The notes beneath the pieces are model-generated. The model saw only the letters and a program-made list of their open reading frames with translations, made no database searches and was not told where the DNA came from. A stretch of DNA of 47,907 nt from positions 1 to 47,907 of the forward strand of contig JAFTGA010000033.1 in NCBI GenBank assembly GCA_017458145.1, read 5' to 3'. This document shows, piece after piece, positions 6,432 to 15,219 of the stretch (positions are counted from its first letter, which is position 1; each line of letters opens with the position of its first letter). Made by a program: the position numbers and the translations under genes. The DNA comes from Bacteroidales bacterium (GTDB lineage Bacteria; Bacteroidota; Bacteroidia; Bacteroidales; UBA932).

Positions 6432-8735
6432 ATGAAAAGGAGTGCTTTGCTGCTGATGGTGCTGCTGGCTGCCGCGTGTGGTCCGCGCCCTTCCGAATAT
6501 GTCGACTGGCTGTATGCATCGATGCCCCTTCCGGACAGTCTCCAGTATCCCCGCAGTTTCTGGGAGGAGAATGTGCGGAAGACGCTGGAGGTGCGCCAAA
6601 AGATGCACTGGGATATTCCCGAGCGGGAGTTCCGGCACTTCGTCCTGCCCCTGCGCGTAAACAATGAATCCCTGGACGACTTCCGGACGGTCTATGCCGA
6701 CACCCTCTGCCGCCGCGTGCAGGGCCTGAGCCTTGCCGAGGCGGCCCTGGAGATCAACCACTGGTGCCACGAACAGGCCACCTACGCACCGTCCGACGGC
6801 CGCACGAGCGCTCCGATGGCTACGGTCCGCCGCGGCGTGGGGCGTTGCGGCGAGGAGTCCGTGCTGGCGGTGGCCGCCCTGCGCGCCGCCGGCATTCCGG
6901 CCCGCCAGGTCTATACGCCGCGCTGGGCCCATACCGACGACAACCACGCCTGGGTGGAGGTCTGGGTGGACGGGAAATGGCATTTCATGGGTGCCTGCGA
7001 GCCTGCGGCGACCCTCGACAACGCCTGGTTCAACGCGCCCGTGTCCCGCGCCCTGCTGCTGCATACCAAGGTCTATGGCGACTACCAGGGCGACGAAGAT
7101 GTCATCCAGCGTACGCCCTGCTACACGGAGATCAACGTGATCCGCGGTTATGTCCCGGCCCGCCGCACCGTCGTCACGGTGCTGGACGGCGGGCAGCCGG
7201 TGGAGGATGCCGCGGTCTCGTTCCATATCTACAACTACGCCGAGTTCTACCCGGTGGCTTCCTACCGCACGGATGCGGACGGCCGCGCGGCCCTGGACAC
7301 GGGTCTGGGGGACGTGCTGGTCTGGGCCCGCAAGGGCGGCCGTTTCGGCTTTGCGAAGGCCTCCGGCGAGGTGGTGACCGTCTCGCTGGACCACCGTTTC
7401 GGCGAGCGCTTCAGCGCCGACCTGGACATCGTGCCGCCCGCGGAGCATCCCATTCCGGTGGACGCCACGCAGGAGCAGACACAGGCCAATGCCCGCCGCC
7501 TGGCCGCGGAGGACGCGATCCGCGCCGCCCATCCGCACGGCAACCCGGACGTGGAGGCCTTTCTGGAGGACCATTATTTCAGCGGCAAGGCCCTGCTACA
7601 GCTCCTGACGGAGAAGGACCGCGGGGACGTCACGCGCGACGTGCTCGAGGATGCAATCAGCCACGACTCCGGCAGTTTTGATCCTTATGTCGTCTCACCG
7701 CGCGTGGAACTGGAGCCGCTCCGGCCTTTCCGCGGCGAGGTGATCGCTTCCGGACTGGGCGCCCGTTTTGGCGGCGCGGATGCGGTGGCGCGCTGGGTGC
7801 GCGACAGCATCCGTGTGGTGGAAGGCCGCAATCCCCAGCGGCTCCGCACGGCACCGGCCGCCGTCTGGCAGGCCCGCAGGGCGGATGCGCTCGGACGCGA
7901 CATCTTCTACGTTGCGCTCTGCCGGTCCTTCGGTTTCCCGGCGCGCCTGGACGAAGTGACGGGCAAGACGCAGTACCGGCTGGACGGGGCCTGGGTGGAC
8001 GTGGACTTCGGCACCCGGGTGGAGGAGCGCGTGGCTCCGCAGGGCACAGTCCGCCTGCTGTATGCCGCCGCCGGTCCCGTCCGCACCCCCGAATACTACC
8101 GCCACTACACGCTGTCCCGGCTGGAGCCGGAAAGTACGCGCCTGATGGAATACGAGGAGAACGGCCCTGCGCGCGATACCTATACCCTCGACGAGGGGTA
8201 CTACCTGCTGACCGCCGGCAATCGGATGGCGGACGGCAGCGCGCTGGTGCATCTGGAGTTTTTCCCGGTCGCAGCGGACCGGACCACGGACGTGCCGCTG
8301 GTGCTCCGCCGGTCGGAGGACCGGCTTTCCGTAGTCGGCACGATGGATGCCGAGGCGCCCTTCCTGCGGGAAGGGGCACAGGCCCCGCAATCGCTGCTGA
8401 GCGCCACCGGGCGGGGATATTTCCTGCTTGCCGTGATGGGCGGAAAGGACGAACCGACCTCCCACGCGCTGCATGAACTGGCCGCCGCCGCGCCGGATCT
8501 CAATGCCTGGGGCCGGCCGGTCGTGGTGCTGGGACAGGCGCGGCCGGAAGGGCTGGAAAATGCCGTTTTCGGGAGCGATCCCGACGGACGCATCCGGGCG
8601 ATGCTCGCCGCTCCGGGCGATGTCCTCCCGCTGATCGCGATGTGCGACAGTTTCGGGCGGATCGTTTACCTGTCCAAAGGATACAATACCTCGCTGGCGG
8701 CCGACCTGCGCCGCGTAACCGCGCAATGCCGATGA
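6432..8735 (+). CDS. Transglutaminase-like lipoprotein with thioredoxin-like C-terminus
   Basis: 767 residues with a lipoprotein signal (LAAAC, Cys16). A transglutaminase-like (papain-fold) domain lies at about 100-195: Cys139 in GRCGEES, His172 in DDNHAWVEVW, and an acidic residue in GACEP at 188-191. That gives the usual Cys-His-acid triad. A beta-rich carboxypeptidase-regulatory-like segment follows (about 235-320), then a second, degenerate transglutaminase-like unit around 430-540. The last 150 residues look like a thioredoxin fold without a CxxC pair. Such proteins occur widely in Bacteroidales and face the periplasm. They may act as peptidases or cross-linkers, but no substrate is established. 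It heads a rightward run with cutC, an alcohol dehydrogenase and an NlpC/P60 enzyme, joined by stop-start overlaps or short gaps. Confidence 0.82.
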   Translation: MKRSALLLMVLLAAACGPRPSEYVDWLYASMPLPDSLQYPRSFWEENVRKTLEVRQKMHWDIPEREFRHFVLPLRVNNESLDDFRTVYADTLCRRVQGLSLAEAALEINHWCHEQATYAPSDGRTSAPMATVRRGVGRCGEESVLAVAALRAAGIPARQVYTPRWAHTDDNHAWVEVWVDGKWHFMGACEPAATLDNAWFNAPVSRALLLHTKVYGDYQGDEDVIQRTPCYTEINVIRGYVPARRTVVTVLDGGQPVEDAAVSFHIYNYAEFYPVASYRTDADGRAALDTGLGDVLVWARKGGRFGFAKASGEVVTVSLDHRFGERFSADLDIVPPAEHPIPVDATQEQTQANARRLAAEDAIRAAHPHGNPDVEAFLEDHYFSGKALLQLLTEKDRGDVTRDVLEDAISHDSGSFDPYVVSPRVELEPLRPFRGEVIASGLGARFGGADAVARWVRDSIRVVEGRNPQRLRTAPAAVWQARRADALGRDIFYVALCRSFGFPARLDEVTGKTQYRLDGAWVDVDFGTRVEERVAPQGTVRLLYAAAGPVRTPEYYRHYTLSRLEPESTRLMEYEENGPARDTYTLDEGYYLLTAGNRMADGSALVHLEFFPVAADRTTDVPLVLRRSEDRLSVVGTMDAEAPFLREGAQAPQSLLSATGRGYFLLAVMGGKDEPTSHALHELAAAAPDLNAWGRPVVVLGQARPEGLENAVFGSDPDGRIRAMLAAPGDVLPLIAMCDSFGRIVYLSKGYNTSLAADLRRVTAQCR

Positions 8736-9358
8736 AGTATTTCCGCGAAGCCTGCTGCCCCTCCCTGGAGGCCGTGCTCGCCGCCGGGCGGACGGGCGCG
8801 CGCCGCATCGAACTGTGCGGGCGGCTGGAGATCGGGGGCGTGACGCCGCCGGAGGAGCTGCTGCGTGCGGCACTTGCGGCGACGATGCTGCCTGTCAATG
8901 TGCTCGTGCGGCCGCGGGGTGGTGACTTCGTCTATGACGAAGCGGAGGTGCAGGCGATGCTGGCAGGCATCCGGCTGTGCCGCACCCTGGGCGCAAACGG
9001 TGTGGTGATCGGGGCGCTGACGCGCGACGGCCGGGTGGACCTTCCCGTGATGCGCCGCCTGATTGCCGAAGCGCGCCCCCTGCAGGTGACCTTCCACCGC
9101 GCCTTCGACGAGACGGCCGATCCGCTCGCGGCCCTCGAAGAGATCATTTCCCTGGGCTGCGGGCGCCTGCTCACCTCCGGCCACGCCCCGGACGCCTTCG
9201 CGGGCCGGTTCCTGATCGGAAAACTGGTCCGTCGTGCTGCCGGACGCATCGTGGTGATGGCGGGCTGCGGCGTGCGTCCCGGCAACATCGCGCAGATCGC
9301 CCGCGAGACCGGCGCGCCGGAGTTTCATAGTTCCTGTATTTCAGATCAATGGTTATAA
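8732..9358 (+). CDS. cutC: CutC family protein, C-terminally short
   Basis: 208 residues from an ATG overlapping the previous stop (ATGA); an ATG at 8726 is an alternative. The CutC TIM-barrel motifs are clear: ARRIELCGRLEIGGVTPP, VLVRPRGGDFVYDEAE, LQVTFHRAFDETADPL, RLLTSGHAPDA and IVVMAGCGVRPGNI, then PEFHSS near the end. CutC was first linked to copper tolerance in E. coli, but its biochemical role is unsettled. E. coli CutC has about 248 residues and continues some 37 beyond the EVHSS motif. This copy ends nine residues after FHSS. The coding sequence then runs into a short AT-rich leader two bases from the alcohol dehydrogenase start. The last helix of the barrel is missing, so the protein may be impaired. 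Confidence 0.85.
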   Translation: MKYFREACCPSLEAVLAAGRTGARRIELCGRLEIGGVTPPEELLRAALAATMLPVNVLVRPRGGDFVYDEAEVQAMLAGIRLCRTLGANGVVIGALTRDGRVDLPVMRRLIAEARPLQVTFHRAFDETADPLAALEEIISLGCGRLLTSGHAPDAFAGRFLIGKLVRRAAGRIVVMAGCGVRPGNIAQIARETGAPEFHSSCISDQWL

Positions 9359-9359
9359 T

Positions 9360-10547
9360 ATGGTAGATTTCAAGTATTTTACTCCCACGGAGGTGGTCTT
9401 CGGTAAGGATTCGGAGCAGTACCTCGCATCGCTGGTCCGCAAGTATGGCGGGACCAAAGTGCTGATCCATTACGGCGGCGGCAGCGTCGTCCGCTCCGGC
9501 CTGCTTGACCAGATCAAGGGCCAGCTCGACGAGGCGGGCATTGCCTGGGTGGAGCTGGGCGGCGTGGTCCCCAACCCGCGCCTGTCCCTGGTGTACCAGG
9601 GGATTGAACTCTGCCGCCGGGAGGGAGTCGACTTCCTGCTGGCGGTGGGCGGCGGTTCCGTGATCGACTCCGCCAAGGTCATCGGCTACGGGCTCCGGTA
9701 CGACGGCGATGTGTGGGATCTCTACGAAGGCAAACATATCCCCGTGGACGCCGCTCCGGTCGGCGTCGTACTCACGATTCCGGCCTCCGGCTCCGAGATG
9801 AGCGACTCCGCCGTGATCACCAAGGATGAGGGGCTGGTCAAGCGCGGGGTCAACAGCGACCTTTGCCGTCCCCGTTTCGCCATCATGAATCCGGAACGCA
9901 CCTACACCCTGCCGCCGTACCAGACGGCCGCCGGCGTCACGGACATCATGATGCATACGATGGAGCGTTATTTCTCGCACGACGACGATATGCTCCTGAC
10001 CGACGCGATGGCCGAAGCCCTGATGAAGACCGTCAAGGAGTGCGGGGAGCGGGTCCTGGCCGATCCGCAGAACTACCAGCTCCGGGCCCAGATCATGTGG
10101 GCGGGCAGTCTCGCCCACAACAACCTCACCGGCTGCGGCACCACGAGCGACTTTGCCACGCATCGCATCGAACACGAGCTCAGCGCCACCTTCGGTGTCA
10201 CGCACGGTGCGGGACTCGCGGCCATCTGGCCCCATTGGGCGGAATACGTGCTGGCGGAGAATCCGACCCGCTTCGCGCAGTTCGCGGTCAACGTCGCCGG
10301 CGTGCCCAACGACTTCAAGTCGCCGGAGCGCACGGCCCGCGCGGGCATCGCCGCGATGGTGGACTTCTACCATCGCATCGGGATGCCGGCCAGCCTGCCT
10401 GAGCTCATCGGCCGCCCGGCCACGGAGGAGGAGATGGCTGAAATGGCCTTCAAGGCCACGCGCGGCCGTAGCGTGACCCTCGGTAAACTGAAGGTGCTGG
10501 ACTACGACGATGTCGTGGCCATCTACCGGAAGGCAAACAGAGGGTAG
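9360..10547 (+). CDS. Iron-containing alcohol dehydrogenase (YqhD/butanol-dehydrogenase-like)
   Basis: A 395-residue soluble enzyme of the group III alcohol dehydrogenase family. The N-terminal Rossmann-like domain carries GGGSVIDSAK at 97-106 for NAD(P)H binding. The all-helical domain has the metal ligands in the expected places: Asp195 and His199 (AGVTDIMMHTMERYF), His268 (ATHRIEHELSA) and His282 (GVTHGAGLA). Length and motif spacing match the YqhD/BdhA branch, which reduces aldehydes to alcohols, usually with NADPH. It acts in the cytoplasm and probably serves redox balance or aldehyde detoxification. The gene starts two bases after cutC and is followed six bases later by an NlpC/P60 gene, so the four genes from 6432 to 11437 are likely cotranscribed. 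Confidence 0.92.
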   Translation: MVDFKYFTPTEVVFGKDSEQYLASLVRKYGGTKVLIHYGGGSVVRSGLLDQIKGQLDEAGIAWVELGGVVPNPRLSLVYQGIELCRREGVDFLLAVGGGSVIDSAKVIGYGLRYDGDVWDLYEGKHIPVDAAPVGVVLTIPASGSEMSDSAVITKDEGLVKRGVNSDLCRPRFAIMNPERTYTLPPYQTAAGVTDIMMHTMERYFSHDDDMLLTDAMAEALMKTVKECGERVLADPQNYQLRAQIMWAGSLAHNNLTGCGTTSDFATHRIEHELSATFGVTHGAGLAAIWPHWAEYVLAENPTRFAQFAVNVAGVPNDFKSPERTARAGIAAMVDFYHRIGMPASLPELIGRPATEEEMAEMAFKATRGRSVTLGKLKVLDYDDVVAIYRKANRG

Positions 10548-10552
10548 TGCCG

Positions 10553-11437
10553 ATGAGACTGTTCAGACCGCTTTTTGTCCTGGCCGTACTATGTGCCGCC
10601 GCGCTGGGCGTGGCTGCGCAGGAGCATCCCGAAGACGCGCAGCAGAGTCCGCGCAAGGTGGCCGACGCCATCATCAAGGAGGCGGGCCGTCACCTGGGCA
10701 AGCCCTATCTCTACGGCGGCAACGGTCCGCAGAGTTTCGACTGCACCGGATTCACCTGCTATGTCTATAAGAAATTCGGCTACACGCTTTCCCGCTCTTC
10801 TTCCGATCAGGCGCACGACGGACGGGAGGTCAGGGGCGGTATCGAGAAATACCAGAAGGGAGACATCATCGTCTTCGGCGGACGGGCGAACAAGAAGACC
10901 CCCGGCCACGTGGGCATCTTCATCGCCGCGGACAGCCTGAGCAAGAGTTTCACCTTCATCCATGCGTCCAGCTCGGGCGTGACCATCTCGCACATCGACG
11001 AGCCGTATTATGCGCAGCGTTTCATCGGCGTGCGCCGCATCCTGCCTGACTTCCCGAAGGAGGAGAAAGAACGCGCCCACAAGGCGCATTTCAGCCTGTC
11101 CGAGCTGCTTGGCGGGCGGACGGGCGCCGCGCGGGACTCCGTGCTCAATGCCGTGCAGGAGCGCCGGTTCGTCCTCTTCCCGGACGGGACCTGGGCCATC
11201 GTAGGTGCGGACGGCAAGTACGCTTCTCCGGCGGCCGACCGCGACTTCATCCTGAATGCCGACGGGACCTGGCGCACCGAGGAGGCCACTTCGGCCGAGT
11301 TCTATACCGTCCGGGCGGGGGACACAATCCCGAAGATCGCCAGGAAATTCGGGATATCCGTCGAGTCCTTGCGGGAAATGAACGGCCTGACGGCCAAATC
11401 CGTCATCCGCCTGGGCGACCGGCTGCGGGTGCAGTAG
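10553..11437 (+). CDS. Exported NlpC/P60 cysteine peptidase with C-terminal LysM domain
   Basis: 294 residues from the ATG at 10553; a GTG at 10547 overlapping the previous stop is the alternative. A Sec signal peptide ends near AAQ. The NlpC/P60 domain (about 35-155) shows LYGGNGPQSFDCTGF with the catalytic Cys64, TPGHVGIF with His119, and FIHAS with His137. A linker with FPDGTWAI and LNADGTWR follows, then a LysM repeat at about 250-294 (YTVRAGDTIPKIARKFGIS, VIRLGDRLRVQ). The LysM domain binds peptidoglycan and the NlpC/P60 domain cuts stem peptides, typically the D-gamma-Glu-diamino acid bond. This is a cell-wall-remodelling or muropeptide hydrolase. Its stop lies one base from that of the convergent comF gene. 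Confidence 0.92.
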   Translation: MRLFRPLFVLAVLCAAALGVAAQEHPEDAQQSPRKVADAIIKEAGRHLGKPYLYGGNGPQSFDCTGFTCYVYKKFGYTLSRSSSDQAHDGREVRGGIEKYQKGDIIVFGGRANKKTPGHVGIFIAADSLSKSFTFIHASSSGVTISHIDEPYYAQRFIGVRRILPDFPKEEKERAHKAHFSLSELLGGRTGAARDSVLNAVQERRFVLFPDGTWAIVGADGKYASPAADRDFILNADGTWRTEEATSAEFYTVRAGDTIPKIARKFGISVESLREMNGLTAKSVIRLGDRLRVQ

Positions 11438-11438
11438 C

Positions 11439-12185
11439 CTATTCTCCTACGACCCCGAGCGTGGCCACGGAGATGCGCACCTGCGCGCCGTAGGCGGCCC
11501 GCAGGGCGCGGTGGCAGGCGGCCAGGGTGGAGCCGGTGGTGAACACGTCGTCTATCAACAGAATGTGCAGGGCGGCCGGGAGACCGGCCGTTTTGCGCAG
11601 GCGGAAGGCGCCGGCCACGTTCGCGGTCTTGGCCTGGCCCGACAGGCGCGTCTGGCTGCGGGTGCGGCGCACCCGGCGGAGCAGATGCGGCGCCAGCGGC
11701 GAGCCAAGCGCCGCGGACACTTCCCGCGCGATGACTTCCGCCTGGTTGTAGCCGCGGCTCCATTGCCGGCTCCAGTGTAACGGGACGGGGACCACGAGGT
11801 CCACGCCGGCATAGAGGGGCGATGATGCGAGCTGTTCTCCGAGCATGCGTGCCGCCCAGCGGCCCGCCCCGAAATTGCGGTGGTACTTGAGTGCCTGCGA
11901 GATGCGTTTGTAGCCCGCGTCCGCCCGATAATGATAAAGAGCCGCAGCATAGGCATACGGCTCATATTCATCGACCTGGACCCTGGCGTTGAAACGGTCG
12001 GCCATCGGATTGTGGCTCAGGGTGGCGTAGCGGGTCAGCGGGAGGTCGGCAAGACACTCCGTGCAGAGATGCCGCTCCCGGGGGAGCAGCGGGCGGCCGC
12101 ACACCACGCACACTCTCGGCAGGACGAGGTCCAGCAGGGCCGAGAGGGAAGTTTTCAAGCTCAAACCGTTCAGGCGGGGGTCCAT
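11439..12185 (-). CDS. comF: ComF family phosphoribosyltransferase-like protein
   Basis: 248 residues. The N-terminus has a four-cysteine zinc site (Cys26, Cys29, Cys41, Cys44 in CVVCGRPL and CTEC). The C-terminal part is a phosphoribosyltransferase fold with the PRPP loop IDDVFTTGST at 211-220. DLVVPVPLHWSRQWSRGYNQAE around 129-150 is also diagnostic for the family. ComF proteins take part in natural DNA uptake in competent bacteria, but their role in Bacteroidales is not established. The gene is the last of a leftward run pepP-fabG-comF with a 7-bp gap to fabG. Confidence 0.9.
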   Translation of the reverse strand: MDPRLNGLSLKTSLSALLDLVLPRVCVVCGRPLLPRERHLCTECLADLPLTRYATLSHNPMADRFNARVQVDEYEPYAYAAALYHYRADAGYKRISQALKYHRNFGAGRWAARMLGEQLASSPLYAGVDLVVPVPLHWSRQWSRGYNQAEVIAREVSAALGSPLAPHLLRRVRRTRSQTRLSGQAKTANVAGAFRLRKTAGLPAALHILLIDDVFTTGSTLAACHRALRAAYGAQVRISVATLGVVGE

Positions 12186-12192
12186 CCGGGCG

Positions 12193-12930
12193 CTAGCAGT
12201 TCATTGCGCCGCAGCAGTGGATGACCTGTCCGCTGACATAGGAGGAAAGGTCGCTGGCGAGGAAGAGCGCCACCTTGGCGACATCCTCCGGCGTGCCGCC
12301 GCGGCGCAGCGGAATGGTCTTGACCCAGGCTTCGCGCACATCTTCGGGCAGCGCCGCCGTCATGTCGGAAATGATGAAGCCCGGGGCGATGCAGTTGGCG
12401 CGGATGCCGCGGGGGCCCATCTCCTTGGCGATGGACTTCGCGAGGCCGATCAGGCCGGCCTTGGAGGCGGAATAGTTGCACTGGCCGGCGTTGCCGCTGA
12501 CCCCCACCACGGAGGACATGTTGATGATGCTGCCGCCGCGCTGGCGCGCCATGATGGGCGTGCAGGCGTGGATGTAGTTGTAGGCGGACTTGAGGTTCAC
12601 GTTGATAACCGCGTCCCACTGGGCTTCGTCCATCCGGAGCATCAGCCCGTCGCGGGTGATGCCGGCGTTGTTGACCAGGATGTCGATCCGTCCGAAGTCG
12701 GCGAGGATCTGCTCCACGGTCTCGTGGGTCTGGGCGAAGTCGGCGGCGTTGGACGCGTAGGCGCGGACCTTGACGCCAAGGGCTTCGAGTTCCTCTACGG
12801 TATCTTCGCTGATCTTGATGTCGGTAAATGCGATGTCGGCCCCCTCAGAGGCGAATTTCAGGGCAATGGCCTTGCCGATGCCCCGGGATGCGCCCGTGAT
12901 GAGGGCGACTTTTCCTTCGAGTAATCCCAT
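12193..12930 (-). CDS. fabG: 3-oxoacyl-ACP reductase
   Basis: A 245-residue short-chain dehydrogenase with all landmarks: TGASRGIG at 12-19 for NADPH, NNAG at 87-90, and the Ser140-Tyr153-Lys157 triad (NMSSVVG, YSASK). PGFIISDMT follows the substrate loop. The ending VIHCCGAMN is typical of FabG from Bacteroidales. It reduces beta-ketoacyl-ACP in fatty-acid elongation in the cytoplasm. The gene lies between the aminopeptidase gene (7-bp gap) and comF (7-bp gap), so it is probably translated from a shared message rather than from a fab cluster. Confidence 0.93.
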   Translation of the reverse strand: MGLLEGKVALITGASRGIGKAIALKFASEGADIAFTDIKISEDTVEELEALGVKVRAYASNAADFAQTHETVEQILADFGRIDILVNNAGITRDGLMLRMDEAQWDAVINVNLKSAYNYIHACTPIMARQRGGSIINMSSVVGVSGNAGQCNYSASKAGLIGLAKSIAKEMGPRGIRANCIAPGFIISDMTAALPEDVREAWVKTIPLRRGGTPEDVAKVALFLASDLSSYVSGQVIHCCGAMNC

Positions 12931-12937
12931 ATTCTTG

Positions 12938-14353
12938 TTAAAGTTTTTTGTCTTGTTCCATAGCCGCCTCCACGTCGTCGGGGGCGATCGGCAGGCGCTG
13001 CGCGCCCAGCCGGCGTGCGCCGTCCGCCGTCACGAGGACATCGTCCTCGAGCCGGATGCCGCCGAAGTCGAAATAAGCTTCCAGCTTATCGTAGTTGATG
13101 CAGCCTTTGTCCGTGCCGTCACGCTTCCACTGGCGGATCAGGTCGGGGATGAAATAGATGCCCGGCTCGTCGGTGATCACGTGGCCCGGACGCAGGCGGC
13201 GGGCCATCCGGAGGCTCCCCAGTCCGAGCTGGGTCGAACGGGTCTGGTCTGCGTCATAGCCGACCAGGTTTTCCCCCAGATCTTCCATATCGTGCACGTC
13301 CAGGCCCATATTGTGTCCCAGGCCGTGCGGCATGAAGAGTCCGGCGATGCCTTCTGCGGCCATCCCGTCCACGTCACCGTGCACGAGGCCCAGCTGCTGC
13401 AGGTTGTCCAGCAGATGGGCGCACGCGGCGAGGTGTACGTCGCGGTAGGAGACACCCGGCTTGATCATACTGAATGCCAGTTCGTTGCACTCATAGACAG
13501 TCTGGTAGATATCACGCTGCTTCTGCGAGAAGCGGCCGGAGGTCGGGTAGGTGCGGGTGAAGTCGGAGGCGTAGTGGTCGTTGGATTCCACGCCCGCGTC
13601 AATGACCATCAGCTTGCCCGGCGCGACGGGCATTCCGTGGCTATGGCAGTGGAAAATCTCGCCGTGCTGGGTGAGGATCGTGGAGAAACTCACGCCCCAG
13701 CCCTTCGAGAGGGCCACGCTTTCCATCTCGCCCACGATCTCCTGCTCGATGCGGCCCGGGCGGATGCCGCGGCGGGCGGCCGTGTGCATCTCGTAGCCGA
13801 GGTCGCAGGCGGCATCGATCAGCGCGATCTCCCGCTCCTCCTTGACCAGGCGCAGGTCGATGACAGCCCGCACCAGCGGCTCCGACGCTTTGGGACAGCC
13901 GCCCTTGCCGGCGCTGGTCGTCTCGGCCGGGTCGAGGCCGAGCAGGGCGCCGAGGGTGAGGCGCGTGGCGTAGCGGGAGGCGGGCAGGAAATGGACCTTG
14001 CGGCCGTGCAGTGCGGCGCTGAGTGCGCCGTAGGGGGCGGTCTTCGCCACGCCCGCCGCGTCCGCGAGGGAGCGGACGGTAGGCATCGGCCCCATCCAGA
14101 TGATGTCGTCTATGCCGAAATCGTCGGCATAGACCGTCTCCTCGCCGCTCTCCAGGTCGATGGTGGCCGCGAAGCGCGGTTCGTCGATCCCGAAGAAATA
14201 GAGCCAGTTGCTGTCCTGGCGCCATTTGTAGCAGTTGTCCTTGTACTGGGCGGGGGCGTCCACGTTGCCGATGAAGAGGGCGATGCCCTTCTCTCCCTGC
14301 AGGCGCTCCAGCAGCGCCTTGCGGCGTGCGATATATACTTCTTTTCCGAACAT
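12938..14353 (-). CDS. pepP: Xaa-Pro aminopeptidase (M24B family)
   Basis: 471 residues from the ATG at 14353. A TATCTTTG promoter box lies just upstream, and the longer open frame runs antisense into the divergent gene. An N-terminal creatinase-like domain (1-175) precedes the pita-bread metallopeptidase domain. The five metal ligands are present: Asp252 (VIDAG), Asp264 (SDFTRT), His347 (PHGLGHNMGLD), Glu396 (TDEPGIY) and Glu436 (GGIRLEDDVLV). The enzyme uses two Mn ions to remove an N-terminal residue preceding proline. No signal peptide is seen, so it is cytoplasmic. It is the first gene of the run with fabG and comF. Confidence 0.92.
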   Translation of the reverse strand: MFGKEVYIARRKALLERLQGEKGIALFIGNVDAPAQYKDNCYKWRQDSNWLYFFGIDEPRFAATIDLESGEETVYADDFGIDDIIWMGPMPTVRSLADAAGVAKTAPYGALSAALHGRKVHFLPASRYATRLTLGALLGLDPAETTSAGKGGCPKASEPLVRAVIDLRLVKEEREIALIDAACDLGYEMHTAARRGIRPGRIEQEIVGEMESVALSKGWGVSFSTILTQHGEIFHCHSHGMPVAPGKLMVIDAGVESNDHYASDFTRTYPTSGRFSQKQRDIYQTVYECNELAFSMIKPGVSYRDVHLAACAHLLDNLQQLGLVHGDVDGMAAEGIAGLFMPHGLGHNMGLDVHDMEDLGENLVGYDADQTRSTQLGLGSLRMARRLRPGHVITDEPGIYFIPDLIRQWKRDGTDKGCINYDKLEAYFDFGGIRLEDDVLVTADGARRLGAQRLPIAPDDVEAAMEQDKKL

Positions 14354-14361
14354 AGCAATCA

Positions 14362-14369
14362 CAAAGATA
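14362..14369 (-). promoter_or_regulatory. Promoter -7 box for pepP-fabG-comF
   Basis: TATCTTTG on the minus strand, 9 bp before the pepP ATG. The match to TAnnTTTG is exact, with only a very short leader. Confidence 0.55.
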
Positions 14370-14382
14370 GCAAATTTCTGTG

Positions 14383-14390
14383 TATCTTCG
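14383..14390 (+). promoter_or_regulatory. Promoter -7 box for the inositol-phosphatase-like gene
   Basis: TATCTTCG fits TAnnTTnG and lies 13 bp before the ATG at 14403. It is divergent from the pepP promoter within a 49-bp intergenic gap. Confidence 0.45.
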
Positions 14391-14402
14391 CGGTCGCTAA
14401 AG

Positions 14403-15200
14403 ATGAAAGCTATGCTACAAGAAGTTGTCGATATCGTCCGGGAGGCCGCGGCGCTGATGGTCTCCGACCATTTCACGGTGATGCAGAAGGACGGCCTGGC
14501 GAACCTCGTGACCTCCTCCGACCTCGCCGTGCAGCATTTCCTGACGGAGCGGCTCGCCGCGCTGCTGCCCGGTTGCGGGTTCCTGTGCGAAGAGGAGGAT
14601 TTCCGGGACCTGGAGGAAGAATACGTCTGGATCATTGATCCGATCGACGGCACGGCCAACTATGCCCGCGGCATCGCCGACTGCTGCATCTCCGTGGCCC
14701 TGGCGCGGAAGGGGGCGCTTCAGCTGGGCGTTGTCTATAGCCCCCGCCGGGACGAACTCTATACGGCGGAGCTCGGGAAGGGGGCCTGCTGCAACGGCCG
14801 TCCGATCCACGTCTCGTCCCGCCCGATGGCCGACGGACTCTTCTGCACGGCGATGAGCACCTACCGCAAGGAATTCGCGAAGTCCTGCTCGGACATCATC
14901 TATGATCTCTATATGCAGTGCAATGACCTGCGCCGCTGGGGCTCGGCCGCAGTGGAACTGTGCCTGCTGGCTTCCGGGGTCATCGAGCTGTATTTCGAGA
15001 TGCGCCTGCAGCCTTGGGACTATGCCGCCGCGATGCTGATCCTGCACGAGGCGGGCGGCTGCATCGCCACCTGGAACGGCGGTGCTCCGTCGCTCACGCG
15101 GCCGTCGCTCGTGATCGCTGCCAACCGGGCCGAGACGCTTGGCACGATGCTCGCCACCGTCCATCTGCACTTGCCGGACGGTGTCCCGTATGCGGACTGA
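14403..15200 (+). CDS. Inositol monophosphatase family protein
   Basis: 265 residues from the ATG at 14403 (14412 is also possible). The family motifs are present: GFLCEEED with Glu64 region, WIIDPIDGTANY with Asp79 and Asp82, and PWDYAAAMLILHEAGG with Asp206. Together they bind the Mg ions. Proteins of this family dephosphorylate myo-inositol phosphates, or 3'-phosphoadenosine 5'-phosphate in the CysQ branch. The sequence does not let me separate SuhB-like from CysQ-like activity. It is a single gene with its own promoter, convergent with hemW; the 19-bp gap between them holds only a weak hairpin (CCTGA/TCAGG). Confidence 0.88.
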   Translation: MKAMLQEVVDIVREAAALMVSDHFTVMQKDGLANLVTSSDLAVQHFLTERLAALLPGCGFLCEEEDFRDLEEEYVWIIDPIDGTANYARGIADCCISVALARKGALQLGVVYSPRRDELYTAELGKGACCNGRPIHVSSRPMADGLFCTAMSTYRKEFAKSCSDIIYDLYMQCNDLRRWGSAAVELCLLASGVIELYFEMRLQPWDYAAAMLILHEAGGCIATWNGGAPSLTRPSLVIAANRAETLGTMLATVHLHLPDGVPYAD

Positions 15201-15219
15201 TTTTATTGAGTCCTGACAG

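Noticed and set aside
6120-7574. A 484-codon leftward frame across the transglutaminase-like gene
   Set aside because: It is antisense to a gene with clear motifs and overlaps the GH43 start; long antisense frames are common in GC-rich coding DNA.
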